A stretch of DNA of 37,803 bases, from positions 1 through 37,803 of the forward strand of contig CASDXG010000074.1 in NCBI GenBank assembly GCA_949285025.1. Direction: 5' to 3'. Positions 15,788-24,744 of the stretch are shown one piece after another. The DNA comes from an uncultured Bacteroides sp. GTDB lineage: Bacteria > Bacteroidota > Bacteroidia > Bacteroidales > Bacteroidaceae. The position numbers and the translations under genes were made by a program. Below the pieces are notes generated by a model. It saw only the letters and a program-made list of their open reading frames with translations. It ran no database searches and was not told where the DNA came from. Positions within the stretch are counted from its first letter, which is position 1. The number at the start of each line of letters is the position of its first letter.

Positions 15788-17977
15788 TTATCTTATGAAT
15801 AACAGCTCTCTGTATTTGGGAAGCGTCCACATCTGGTCGTCCACAATCAATTCCAGTTTGTCGATGTGGTAACGGATCTGTTCCAACATCGGTGCGATAT
15901 TGTCGTGATAGGCAATGGCTTTCTTACGTTCATCGGTAATTTTGTTGGCCACCTTGCGGGCTTCCACCATCGCATCCACGTGCTCTTTGATGTAAGAAGT
16001 GTGTTCGGCTATTTCTTTGATGATGGTGATGTTCTCAGCAGAAAGTTTATTAGCCTCTTCCGGCGGGAATAGTCCTTTTAGCTTGTACACGTTGTCTATC
16101 AGTTTTGTCTGGTATTCGGTAGCAACCGGAACCACGTGATTCATGACCAAGTCGCCCAAAACCCGTGCCTCGATCTGTATTTTTTTCGTGTACATTTCCC
16201 ATTTCACTTCGTTTCGTGCTTCCAGCTCTTTCTGAGTCATTACTCCCGTAACCTCAAACATACGGATACTTTCCGGAGCGAGATAGCGGTCGAATATCAG
16301 CGGACAACTCGTTTCGCAGTCCAGTCCCCGCCGTGCGGCTTCCTTTTTCCATTCCTCGCTGTAGCCGTTTCCGTCAAATCTTATGGGTTTGCATTCCTTG
16401 ATAAAATGGCGTACAACCTGTATGATTGCCGAGATTTTCGGTTCCCCCTGTTCGATTAAGGCGTCGACTTTCTGCTTGAAGATGACGAGCTGTTCCGCCA
16501 CAGCCGTATTTAATGCAATCATTGCACTGGCGCAGTTGGCTTCAGAGCCCACGGCGCGGAATTCAAAACGGTTCCCCGTAAAGGCGAAAGGTGAAGTTCT
16601 GTTCCGGTCTGTATTGTCGATGAGCAGTTCGGGAATCTGCGGGATATCCAGTTTCATGCCGTGCTTTCCGCCTAAAGAAATCAGTTCGTCGGTGGAGCTT
16701 TCCTCGATGTGGTCGAGAACTTTGCTCAGCTGTGTTCCGAGGAATGAGGATATAATGGCGGGAGGCGCCTCGTTGGCTCCCAGACGGTGGGCATTCGTTG
16801 CGCTCATGATTGAGGCTTTCAGCAGTCCGTTGTGCCGGTAAACCGCCATAAGCGTATTGACAACGAAAGTGATGAACCTCAGGTTTTCTTCCGTAGTCTT
16901 TCCGGGTGCCATCAGCAGCACGCCGTTGTCGGTTCCGAGCGACCAGTTGTTATGCTTTCCCGATCCGTTTACCCCTTTGAAAGGTTTCTCATGCAGCAGT
17001 ACACGGAAGCCGTGATTCCGTGCAATCTTTCTCATGAGCGACATGATGAGCATGTTATGGTCGACGGCAAGATTGCATTCCTCGTAGATGGGCGCCAGCT
17101 CGAATTGGTTCGGCGCCACTTCGTTATGTCTTGTTTTTACGGGAATCCCCAGTTCAAGCGCCTGAATTTCCAAGTCCTTCATGAAGGCGGCCACGCGACT
17201 GGGAATCGCTCCGAAGTAGTGGTCTTCCAGTTGTTGGTTCTTTGATGCCTCGTGTCCCATTAAGGTACGTCCCGTCAGAAGCAGGTCGGGACGAGCGGCA
17301 TACAGTCCTTCGTCTACGAGAAAGTATTCTTGTTCCCAGCCCAGATATGCAAAAACCTTCTTTACATTTGCGTCAAAATAGCGGCAAACGTCTACTGCAG
17401 CCTTGTCTACTGCGCGCAATGCTTTTAATAATGGAGCCTTATAATCGAGTGATTCACCGGTATAGGCGATGAAAACAGTCGGGATGCATAAGGTATCGTC
17501 TACGACAAAAACGGGAGATGACGGGTCCCATGCCGAATAGCCTCGCGCTTCGAACGTGTTGCGTATTCCGCCGTTTGGGAAAGAAGATGCGTCAGGTTCC
17601 TGTTGGACGAGTAGTTTCCCCGAGAATTCTTCCAGCATGCCACCTTTTCCGTCGTGTTCTACAAAAGCGTCATGCTTCTCGGCCGTGCCTTCGGTCAGCG
17701 GTTGGAACCAGTGTGTGTAGTGAGTAGCTCCTAATTCCATTGCCCAACGCCGCATGCCATCCGCCACTTTGTCGGCGATTTCTCTGTCAAGTGTTGCCCC
17801 GTTATCCATGGCGTCTGCCAGCCTGTTATAAACATCGGTAGGCAAATATTTGAACATTTTTTCGCGATTGAATACATATTTGGCAAAGTATTCGCTCGGA
17901 CGTTCTTTTGGTACAGTTACATTTACAGGTTTCGTTTGGAAAGCCTTTTCCACTACATTGAATCTTAGCTTAGACAT
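15788..17977 (-). CDS. glnN: Glutamine synthetase type III
   Basis: This enzyme makes glutamine from glutamate, ammonia and ATP and is the main ammonia-fixing enzyme in many Bacteroidota. The 729-residue length is typical of GSIII, against about 450 for type I. Catalytic-core motifs are clear: WEQEYFLVD (214-222), NEVAPNQFELAP (285-296) and NGSGKHNNWSLGTD (337-350). The C-terminal third carries the GSIII extension. It is last in the minus-strand operon, 49 bases after amt, and no separate TAnnTTTG promoter is seen in that gap. Regulation by PII or nitrogen status would therefore act at the promoter upstream of the outer-membrane protein gene. Confidence 0.97.
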   Translation of the reverse strand: MSKLRFNVVEKAFQTKPVNVTVPKERPSEYFAKYVFNREKMFKYLPTDVYNRLADAMDNGATLDREIADKVADGMRRWAMELGATHYTHWFQPLTEGTAEKHDAFVEHDGKGGMLEEFSGKLLVQQEPDASSFPNGGIRNTFEARGYSAWDPSSPVFVVDDTLCIPTVFIAYTGESLDYKAPLLKALRAVDKAAVDVCRYFDANVKKVFAYLGWEQEYFLVDEGLYAARPDLLLTGRTLMGHEASKNQQLEDHYFGAIPSRVAAFMKDLEIQALELGIPVKTRHNEVAPNQFELAPIYEECNLAVDHNMLIMSLMRKIARNHGFRVLLHEKPFKGVNGSGKHNNWSLGTDNGVLLMAPGKTTEENLRFITFVVNTLMAVYRHNGLLKASIMSATNAHRLGANEAPPAIISSFLGTQLSKVLDHIEESSTDELISLGGKHGMKLDIPQIPELLIDNTDRNRTSPFAFTGNRFEFRAVGSEANCASAMIALNTAVAEQLVIFKQKVDALIEQGEPKISAIIQVVRHFIKECKPIRFDGNGYSEEWKKEAARRGLDCETSCPLIFDRYLAPESIRMFEVTGVMTQKELEARNEVKWEMYTKKIQIEARVLGDLVMNHVVPVATEYQTKLIDNVYKLKGLFPPEEANKLSAENITIIKEIAEHTSYIKEHVDAMVEARKVANKITDERKKAIAYHDNIAPMLEQIRYHIDKLELIVDDQMWTLPKYRELLFIR

Positions 17978-18026
17978 AATATCTTTTTATTTTAGTTGAT
18001 TTTTTATATATAATTGCTTTTGTCTT

Positions 18027-19286
18027 TTAATGGTTGTAGGCAGATTCGCCATGTTCATAAATATCCAGTCCTTCTTCTTCTACACGTTTATCTACACGCA
18101 TGCCCACCAACCGATCGGTTATTTTAAATATAATGTAGGTCATGACGGCACTGAATACAATGGAGATGAGCGTTGCTACGATTTGTATCCATAATTGATG
18201 CCAGTCTCCATATAGGGCTCCTTGCACACCCTCTTCGCCGGAAATGAAACGTGTGGCGAATACTCCGGTTAAAATTGAGCCGACAATACCTCCGATTCCG
18301 TGCACTCCGAAAGCATCGAGCGTGTCGTCATATTTAAATTTCGGTTTGATTACAGCTACCATATAGAAACATACGATAGGAGTAATTAGCCCGATAAAAA
18401 ATGCGCCGAGAAGATCTACTGTTCCGGCTGCGGGTGTAATGGCTACCAACCCCGATACAGCTCCGGTACATGCGCCTACAGTGGTAGGTTTTTTATTATG
18501 TATCCAATCAATAGCCATCCATGTAAGAGCAGCCACACACGTTGCTATGTGTGTAACAAGGAAAGCATTGGCAGCAATTCCGTCGGCACACAAGCCACTT
18601 CCTGCGTTAAAGCCGAACCAACCTAACCAAAGAAAAGCTGTACCCATGAAGACAAATGCAATGTTGTGCGGTGTCATGGGATGTGAAGCTTTGTAATTGC
18701 TTCGTTTTCCCACCATTATGGCCATAATAAGAGCCGAGATTCCGGCATTGATATGAACTACGGTACCTCCGGCAAAGTCGATAGCGCCCATCGTCTGAAG
18801 AAAGCCTCCTCCCCATACCCAATGCGCCATCGGTATGTAAACCAAGATGCTCCATAATACAGTAAATATCAGAAAACCTGAGAATTTGATCCGTTCAGCG
18901 AAAGAACCCAATATTAAAGCCGGGGTGATGATGGCAAACATACATTGGAAGAGAACGAATGTCAGTTCGGGAATGTTGCCGGTTGTCAGAGTGGAGGGGG
19001 TAATTCCTTTTAGAAAGATTTTATCGAATCCTCCGATGATGGAGCCTAATACATTATCACTTTCCGTCAGACTTTTTCCAAAAACAAAGCTGTATCCGAA
19101 AGCAATCCAAAGCACGCTGACTACGCCCACTATCAATAAACTTTGCATGATAATGCTTAAAACATTCTTTTGTCTCACCAATCCTCCGTAAAATAATGCA
19201 ATTCCGGGAATGGTCATTAGCAGTACAAGTATGGAAGACATCGTTATCCATGCAGTGTTTCCTGTGTCAAGTATCATCGAATCCAT
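18027..19286 (-). CDS. amt: Ammonium transporter Amt
   Basis: This is a 419-residue protein with about eleven membrane helices. It conducts ammonium through a pore lined by two histidines, here His178 (GGTVVHINAG) and His329 (FGVHGIGG). Other Amt landmarks are LFYGGLVRQKNVLS, AHWVWGGGFL and WLGWFGFNAGSGL. The N-terminus lacks a cleavable signal peptide but begins with a membrane-directed helix. It follows glnK by 38 bases, the usual glnK-amt order, so PII is expected to block the channel when nitrogen is plentiful. GlnN follows 49 bases later, placing uptake and fixation in one transcript. Confidence 0.97.
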   Translation of the reverse strand: MDSMILDTGNTAWITMSSILVLLMTIPGIALFYGGLVRQKNVLSIIMQSLLIVGVVSVLWIAFGYSFVFGKSLTESDNVLGSIIGGFDKIFLKGITPSTLTTGNIPELTFVLFQCMFAIITPALILGSFAERIKFSGFLIFTVLWSILVYIPMAHWVWGGGFLQTMGAIDFAGGTVVHINAGISALIMAIMVGKRSNYKASHPMTPHNIAFVFMGTAFLWLGWFGFNAGSGLCADGIAANAFLVTHIATCVAALTWMAIDWIHNKKPTTVGACTGAVSGLVAITPAAGTVDLLGAFFIGLITPIVCFYMVAVIKPKFKYDDTLDAFGVHGIGGIVGSILTGVFATRFISGEEGVQGALYGDWHQLWIQIVATLISIVFSAVMTYIIFKITDRLVGMRVDKRVEEEGLDIYEHGESAYNH

Positions 19287-19324
19287 AGTTTTTTCTTTTT
19301 AAAATAATGACTGTTGTTGGTTAG

Positions 19325-19681
19325 TTATTTCTCTTGTTCTGCGTTGTAAAGCGCAATGTCCCCCCGTTCTCCTGTGCGGATGCGGATAGAATCTTCTACG
19401 GGAATGACAAAAATTCGTCCATCTCCGATCTCTCCCGTGCGGGCTGCTTGCATAACAGCCTGAACGGTTTTCTCCACATTCTTGTCGCGAACAACGATGG
19501 AGATCAGTATGCGTTCAATGGAACTTGTGTCGTATACGACACCCCGATAGATGCGTCCTTCTCTTGTTTTGCCTACTCCTCTTACATCATAATAAGAGAA
19601 CCACTCGATATCAGCGGCGAGAAGCGCTTCTTTTACGTCATCAAATCGACTTCTGCGAATAATTGCTTCAATTTTTTTCAT
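19325..19681 (-). CDS. glnK: PII nitrogen regulatory protein with variant T-loop
   Basis: This is a 118-residue PII protein: MKKIEAIIRRSRFDDVKEAL at the start, TGEIGDGRIFV in the B-loop and SIRIRTGERGD at the C-loop. PII trimers sense ATP/ADP and 2-oxoglutarate and control Amt and nitrogen enzymes. The T-loop reads GVGKTREGRIYRGVVY, one residue shorter than in E. coli GlnB. The Gln39 that helps bind 2-oxoglutarate is Thr here. The Lys58, Lys85 and Lys90 equivalents are Arg, Glu and Arg. The Tyr at the uridylylation position (Tyr50 here, 51 in E. coli) is kept. It stands 79 bases after the outer-membrane protein gene and 38 before amt. Ligand response may differ from the textbook proteins. Confidence 0.95.
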   Translation of the reverse strand: MKKIEAIIRRSRFDDVKEALLAADIEWFSYYDVRGVGKTREGRIYRGVVYDTSSIERILISIVVRDKNVEKTVQAVMQAARTGEIGDGRIFVIPVEDSIRIRTGERGDIALYNAEQEK

Positions 19682-19760
19682 AGCCGTTATTGTTTTAATA
19701 TTTATGTGAACAATGTGTTATCCTGAAATCTTTTTCCTTATTCTTTGAAATTTTGTATCA

Positions 19761-20474
19761 TTAGAAACTTGTGCCTAAAACAAAATATGCGCCCTCTGTT
19801 GCAGGATTCCAAATAAGATTCGTGAACAAAGAAAGCGAGTAACGCGATGTGATATCAAACGTTTTGCTGGCTCCAATCATAATATCGGTCACTTCGAATC
19901 CGTTTGCATAGCCGTTATAAAAGCTTGTTTCCCATGGCGTCGCTCCGATTCCTGCTGTCCAGTCGAGACCTCCCAGCTGAAAGGGTGCCGACAAATTGAT
20001 GTAAGATGAGTATGCCCGCTTTCCATTATTGCGTCTCCCGTCATTCCCTGCGAAGTTCGTATACCAGTTGGCTGCTAAGAATCCGAAATCATATCCGATT
20101 TGTGCTTCGAATACATGCGCCGTGTTTCGTGCGCCATAATGAAAATAACCGGCTCCGTTGTTGAACCAATAGTCGGTAATCGATACGATGAATCGATTGA
20201 AAGAATAGCCTAAAGTCAGGTCAAATTCTTTTGTGTCATCCCGATCGAAACCGACGGAACCCCATCCCGTAAGAGATAATCCTTTGTAACCAATGGAAAC
20301 CGAAGGTTGGATGCTGACGTTTCCTAAGTCTTGTCCACGCCATATATATCCGCTTACAATGTCGGCTCCCAACGATGCTGTTACTTTGTCTTGAGCATTG
20401 GCTCCGCATATGGTAAAAAGACTTGTTACAGTAATTAATGCGATTGCCTGCATCTTTTTAATTAATCTTTCCAT
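19761..20474 (-). CDS. Outer-membrane beta-barrel protein of the nitrogen operon (TorF-like)
   Basis: The product is 237 residues from the ATG at 20474; an earlier open start at 20504 would add an unlikely leader. The signal peptide is MERLIKKMQAIALITVTSLF and continues to GANAQ. The mature protein has repeating strands rich in Gly, Tyr, Trp and Ser (SGYIWRGQDLGNVSIQPSVS, YHYGARN-like stretches) and ends YFVLGTSF with a terminal Phe, the sign of a BAM-inserted barrel. It looks like TorF-type putative porins. It is the first gene of the glnK-amt-glnN operon, so a role in passing a nitrogen source through the outer membrane is a reasonable but untested inference. Confidence 0.82.
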   Translation of the reverse strand: MERLIKKMQAIALITVTSLFTICGANAQDKVTASLGADIVSGYIWRGQDLGNVSIQPSVSIGYKGLSLTGWGSVGFDRDDTKEFDLTLGYSFNRFIVSITDYWFNNGAGYFHYGARNTAHVFEAQIGYDFGFLAANWYTNFAGNDGRRNNGKRAYSSYINLSAPFQLGGLDWTAGIGATPWETSFYNGYANGFEVTDIMIGASKTFDITSRYSLSLFTNLIWNPATEGAYFVLGTSF

Positions 20475-20533
20475 AGTTTGAACATTTTGGTAGGGAATAA
20501 TCATATTGTTTATCTCTTTGTTTTATTACAATG

Positions 20534-20564
20534 CAAAGTTGTTTCATTTTGATTACTTTATCAA
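20534..20564 (-). promoter_or_regulatory. Promoter of the nitrogen uptake operon
   Basis: The minus strand reads TTG at 20564-20562, a 20-base spacer, then CAACTTTG at 20541-20534, one mismatch from TAnnTTTG. It lies 60 bases before the start at 20474 and would drive OMP-glnK-amt-glnN. Confidence 0.6.
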
Positions 20565-20879
20565 ATAAAAGGTGGAATATTGGAAAATTAAAATTAAGAA
20601 TATGATGATTTTTTATTCTTTTCATCGCTTTTTGTGCTATCTATAACGGTTTCCCAGATTATATGTATAGAATCGTTATATAACAGGCTGCGTAAAATTC
20701 TTTTTATATAAATATTTTCACTTTGTAATAATGGAATGGACGATATGTAATATTGGTAGCGTGAGATACGGATAACATCACATGTCGTGAAAAACATACT
20801 GTTCTTGTGGCAGAAAGGGCGGGTGATTTTGATGAAAGGAAGGGTATGTTTTCACGGAAAGAACCAACTGTTTTTATAA
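20565..20879. other. 315-base intergenic region
   Basis: This AT-rich gap lies between the nitrogen-uptake operon promoter and the terminator of the gltB operon. A 67-codon minus-strand frame (20594-20797) has poor composition and no clear start context, and I take it as chance. Sites upstream of the promoter at 20534-20564 for a nitrogen-responsive regulator could lie here, but no symmetric motif stands out. Confidence 0.5.
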
Positions 20880-20928
20880 AACGATAGCCGTTATTGCTTT
20901 TAGTTCCTAAGCATTAACGGCTATTGTT
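20880..20928 (-). terminator. Terminator of the gltB-dapL operon
   Basis: On the minus strand ATAGCCGTTAATGCTT pairs with AGCAATAACGGCTAT (one mismatch) around a loop of about 10 bases, followed by a T-rich run. It lies 22 bases past the dapL stop. Confidence 0.9.
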
Positions 20929-20949
20929 TGTTATGCAGTTATGATTCTG

Positions 20950-22179
20950 TTATATCCATCGGCGAATACGTTCTATTGCTTCTATGCAATCATCTTTTTT
21001 CCCGAAGGCAGTCAGGCGCAGATACCCTTCACCGCTCGGGCCGAATCCTACACCGGGCGTGCTGACTATATTTACTTCGTATAGCAGTTTCTCGAAGAAT
21101 TTCCATGAGCTTAAATTCTTCGGTGCCTTGAGCCAGATATAAGGAGCGTTTATTCCTCCGTAAACATGGAATCCTGCATCTTTTAGCCCCTCGCGCATGA
21201 TGCGGGCATTCTCCATGTAGTAGTCGATGGTTTCTTTTACTTGTTTCTTCCCTTCCGGCGTATAGATGGCTTCTGCACCACGTTGGGTGACATAGCTTGT
21301 GCCGTTGAATTTCGTGCATTGGCGTCTGTTCCATAAGGGATTGAGAGGAATGCGTTGTCCGTTTAGGTCGTAAGCCATAACTTCTTTCGGTACAATGGTA
21401 TAACCGCACCGCATTCCTGTGAATCCGGCCGTTTTCGAGAAGCTGCGAATCTCTATTGCCACTTTCTTTGCTCCGCGTATTTCGTAGATGGAGTGAGGAA
21501 CATTCGGTTCGCGGATGTATGCTTCGTATGCAGCATCGAAGATGATTAGCGTAGAATTGGCTAACGCATAATCGACCCATTGCTTGAGTTGGTCGTGCGT
21601 TAAGGTGGTTCCCGTAGGATTATTCGGGTAACATAAATAAATAATGTCTACGCGGTGATTGGGAATGGAAGGGATGAAGTTGTTTTCTTCCGTGCAAGGG
21701 AAGTAGGTAACATTACTCCATTTCCCGTCTTCTCCCAGCGTGCCCGACCGTCCGCACATGATGTTGCTGTCTACATAAACGGGATAAACCGGATCGGTGA
21801 TACCCATGCTGTTGTCCCAACGAAGCAGTTCGCCGATATTTCCTGTGTCGCTTTTTGCTCCGTCGCTGATGAAAATTTCCGACGGACTCAGGTTGATTCC
21901 TCTTGGAGCAAAGTCATTTTTCAGTATGGCTTCTATCAGGAAATCATAACCTTGTTCCGGACCGTATCCGTGAAATGTCCGTTCGTCTGCCATTTCATCA
22001 ACAGCCTTATGCATGGCTTCAATGCAGGCTTGGGGTAAAGGACGCGTAACATCGCCTATGCCGAGGCGGATGAGTTTGGCTTCGGGATGCGTTATTTTAA
22101 AGGCATTGACCTTTTTTGCGATGTCGGAAAAAAGATAGTTACCGCGTAACTTCAAGAAATGTTCGTTTACAAGTGCCAT
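20950..22179 (-). CDS. dapL: LL-diaminopimelate aminotransferase
   Basis: DapL converts tetrahydrodipicolinate to LL-diaminopimelate in one step using glutamate, bypassing the succinyl and acetyl routes of lysine synthesis. The 409-residue product is a PLP-dependent class I aminotransferase. Motifs include [12 protein letters not shown] (70-81), [11 protein letters not shown] (DapL-specific, about 105-115), NNPTG (186-190), DAAYEAYI (215-222) and the PLP lysine Lys249 in [10 protein letters not shown]. Length and motifs fit the family. It follows dapF by 24 bases and is the last gene of the operon, before a strong terminator. Being downstream of glutamate synthase links its amino donor to the same transcript. 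Confidence 0.97.
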   Translation of the reverse strand: MALVNEHFLKLRGNYLFSDIAKKVNAFKITHPEAKLIRLGIGDVTRPLPQACIEAMHKAVDEMADERTFHGYGPEQGYDFLIEAILKNDFAPRGINLSPSEIFISDGAKSDTGNIGELLRWDNSMGITDPVYPVYVDSNIMCGRSGTLGEDGKWSNVTYFPCTEENNFIPSIPNHRVDIIYLCYPNNPTGTTLTHDQLKQWVDYALANSTLIIFDAAYEAYIREPNVPHSIYEIRGAKKVAIEIRSFSKTAGFTGMRCGYTIVPKEVMAYDLNGQRIPLNPLWNRRQCTKFNGTSYVTQRGAEAIYTPEGKKQVKETIDYYMENARIMREGLKDAGFHVYGGINAPYIWLKAPKNLSSWKFFEKLLYEVNIVSTPGVGFGPSGEGYLRLTAFGKKDDCIEAIERIRRWI

Positions 22180-22203
22180 TGTTATCGTTATTTATATGTA
22201 TTC

Positions 22204-23007
22204 TTAAATAGTTATCGTGCCGTCAAACACTTTGACGGCCGGGCCGTTCATCATCATGCATTTGCTTTTTTCATCCCAATGGAGGTGAAGCGTGCCTCCG
22301 TCCATGATGACGTCCGATTCGGAACCACATCTTCTTGTGAAGACAGAAGCGGCAGCCGTAGCACAAGCTCCCGTGCCGCATGCTTGGGTGATACCCGAGC
22401 CTCTTTCCCATACGCGCATACGGATTTTGTCGGAGCCGAGCACTTGGGCAAATTCCACATTCACTCTGTCAGGAAAAAGCGGATGATGTTCCAGACGGGA
22501 ACCGGTTTTTGCCAAATCGATTTGTGCTATGTCATCGACAAAAATTACTAAGTGCGGATTTCCCATCGACACGGCAATACCTTCAGAAGATGGGCTGTCT
22601 GCATCTAAAGTAATTTTATGGATATCAGAAGGGATACCCATGTTGACCGTAACAGAATCTACCGTATGTTTATCGTTTACATGCAAATATAGTTGTTTTA
22701 TGCCGGAGCGTGTATCAAGGCTTATGGATGTTTTTTTCGTAAGGCCGTATTCGTAGAGATATTTTCCCACGCACCTGCTGGCATTTCCGCACATCATGGC
22801 TTCCGAACCATCGGCATTGAAGATACGCATGCTGAAGTCTCCTTTCCCGGATGTTCCTATTAAGACAAGCCCGTCGCTTCCGATACCTGTATGCGGACGG
22901 CTTAATGTCTCGGCAAGTTTCTCGGGATTGGCAATGGGGTATTTCAGTGTATTGATATAAATATAGTCGTTGCCGGCTCCCTGCATTTTGGTAAATTCGA
23001 TGTTCAT
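22204..23007 (-). CDS. dapF: Diaminopimelate epimerase
   Basis: DapF interconverts LL- and meso-diaminopimelate using two cysteines as acid and base. Both are present: Cys73 in MMCGNASRC and Cys210 in [12 protein letters not shown]. The N-terminal [14 protein letters not shown] is standard. The length of 267 residues fits. The first motif has Ala-Ser where many DapF have Gly-Ala, a mild variation next to the catalytic Cys. The gene starts 12 bases after asnB and precedes dapL by 24 bases, so product and substrate enzymes are adjacent and co-transcribed. Confidence 0.97.
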   Translation of the reverse strand: MNIEFTKMQGAGNDYIYINTLKYPIANPEKLAETLSRPHTGIGSDGLVLIGTSGKGDFSMRIFNADGSEAMMCGNASRCVGKYLYEYGLTKKTSISLDTRSGIKQLYLHVNDKHTVDSVTVNMGIPSDIHKITLDADSPSSEGIAVSMGNPHLVIFVDDIAQIDLAKTGSRLEHHPLFPDRVNVEFAQVLGSDKIRMRVWERGSGITQACGTGACATAAASVFTRRCGSESDVIMDGGTLHLHWDEKSKCMMMNGPAVKVFDGTITI

Positions 23008-23019
23008 ACCTTATGTTGT

Positions 23020-24693
23020 TTATGATTGGTAAGCTTCTTCATGTACTCCCGCGACAGCGCGTCCGCTGGGTTCATTCATATTTTTAAAGGATGCATCCCA
23101 AGCTAATGCTTCGGCTGTGGAGCAAGCCACGCTTGGTACACTCGGTACACTTCGTGCAGCACTTTCACTGGGGAAGTATTCTTCGAAGATGCTGCGGTAA
23201 TAATATTCTTCTTTATTGCGCGGAGGATTGATAGGGAATCGTTCGGCAGCTTCGGCCATTTGTTTGTCGCTCACGGCCTGTGCCGTAATTTCTTTTAATG
23301 TATCAATCCAACTGTAACCGACTCCGTCACTGAATTGTTCCTTCTGTCTCCATGCAACATCCGAAGGAAGCATGTCTGCAAAAGCTTCCCGCAAGACACG
23401 TTTCTCGATAGTTTTTCCCGGACACATCTTTTCTTCCGGATCGATGCGCATGGCGATATCGAGAAATTCCTTGTCAAGGAATGGAACACGTCCTTCTACT
23501 CCCCAAGCAGCAAGCGATTTATTGGCGCGAAGGCAATCGTAAAGATAGAGTTTGGAAAGTTTTCTTACAGTTTCTTTATGGAATGCATTTGCGTTGGGCG
23601 CCTTGTGGAAGTACAGATAACCGCCGAATATTTCATCGGCGCCTTCTCCGCTCAATACCATTTTGATCCCCATGCTTTTGATAACTCGTGCCAGAAGATA
23701 CATCGGTGTGGACGCACGTACCGTGGTAACATCGTAGGTCTCTATGTAATAGATTACGTCGCGTAGTGCGTCTAGTCCTTCTTGTATGGTATAATTAATT
23801 TCATGATGTATCGTTCCAATGAAATCGGCCACTTCACGCGCCTTGATTAAATCGGGAGCACCTTTCAATCCGATGGCAAAAGAATGAAGCTGAGGCCACC
23901 ATGCTTCTTTTTGTCCTTCGCTTTCGATGCGGTGAGATGCATATTTCTTTGCAATGGCGGATATAATGGAACTGTCGAGTCCTCCCGAAAGAAGTACGCC
24001 ATAGGGAACGTCGCTCATCAGCTGTCGGCGTACGGCATTGCATAGAGCTGTGCGGATAGCACTTTCTTCTGTCCCTTTTTTCAGGGTTTCTTTGGGGAAA
24101 TCCATCCAGTCTCTTTTATACCATTGGAGGATTTTCCCTGTTTTGCTCGAATAATAATGTCCGGGAGGAAACGGTTCATACCTGTCGCAAAAGCCTTCAA
24201 GTGCTTTTAATTCACTGGCGGAATAAATTTTTCCGTCATTATCGTACCCGATGTATAAAGGAATTACTCCTATCGGGTCGCGGGCTATCAGAAATTCGTC
24301 GCGTTCACTGTCATAAAGAGCGAAGGCAAAGATGCCGTTCAGTTCTTCTAAAAAATCGGAACCATTATCGCGATATAAGGCAAGGATAACCTCGCAGTCG
24401 CTTCCCGTTTGAAATGTATATTTTTCTTTATAGCGTTCCCTAATCTCCCGGTGATTATAAATCTCTCCGTTTACTGCGAGGATTTGTTTGCGATCCGGTG
24501 AGTACAGCGGCTGTCCTCCACTTTGAGGGTCAACAATAGACAGGCGCTCATGGGCAAGTATTGCCGAGCCTCCACAATAAATGCCGCTCCAATCAGGTCC
24601 GCGATGGCGTATTTTCTTAGCCATAGCCAGCGCTTTGTTTCTTAGTTCCGGCGTTTGTTGCTTGATATTAAAGATACATGCTATTCCACACAT
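23020..24693 (-). CDS. asnB: Asparagine synthase B (glutamine-hydrolysing)
   Basis: This makes asparagine from aspartate, ATP and glutamine. The 557-residue length is that of AsnB. It begins MCGIACIF with the N-terminal nucleophile Cys2, and the glutaminase has VNGEIYNHREIR (74-85). The synthetase domain carries the ATP PP-loop SGGLDSS (236-242) and SGEGADEIFGGY. It stands 51 bases after gltD and 12 before dapF in the gltB operon. Its intact glutaminase contrasts with the altered one in the PurF-like protein at 14297. The C-terminal tail (RSVPSVPSVACSTAEALAWD) is as usual for the family. Confidence 0.97.
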   Translation of the reverse strand: MCGIACIFNIKQQTPELRNKALAMAKKIRHRGPDWSGIYCGGSAILAHERLSIVDPQSGGQPLYSPDRKQILAVNGEIYNHREIRERYKEKYTFQTGSDCEVILALYRDNGSDFLEELNGIFAFALYDSERDEFLIARDPIGVIPLYIGYDNDGKIYSASELKALEGFCDRYEPFPPGHYYSSKTGKILQWYKRDWMDFPKETLKKGTEESAIRTALCNAVRRQLMSDVPYGVLLSGGLDSSIISAIAKKYASHRIESEGQKEAWWPQLHSFAIGLKGAPDLIKAREVADFIGTIHHEINYTIQEGLDALRDVIYYIETYDVTTVRASTPMYLLARVIKSMGIKMVLSGEGADEIFGGYLYFHKAPNANAFHKETVRKLSKLYLYDCLRANKSLAAWGVEGRVPFLDKEFLDIAMRIDPEEKMCPGKTIEKRVLREAFADMLPSDVAWRQKEQFSDGVGYSWIDTLKEITAQAVSDKQMAEAAERFPINPPRNKEEYYYRSIFEEYFPSESAARSVPSVPSVACSTAEALAWDASFKNMNEPSGRAVAGVHEEAYQS

Positions 24694-24744
24694 GGCATTA
24701 TTTGTTTGCGAGTTAGTATTTGTTTTATATATAAGAATATTGAA

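Noticed and set aside
20594-20797. 67-codon minus-strand frame upstream of the nitrogen operon
   Set aside because: AT-rich, no recognisable domain, lies upstream of the operon promoter and ends 30 bases before the promoter's -33 element. Composition is unlike the neighbours.
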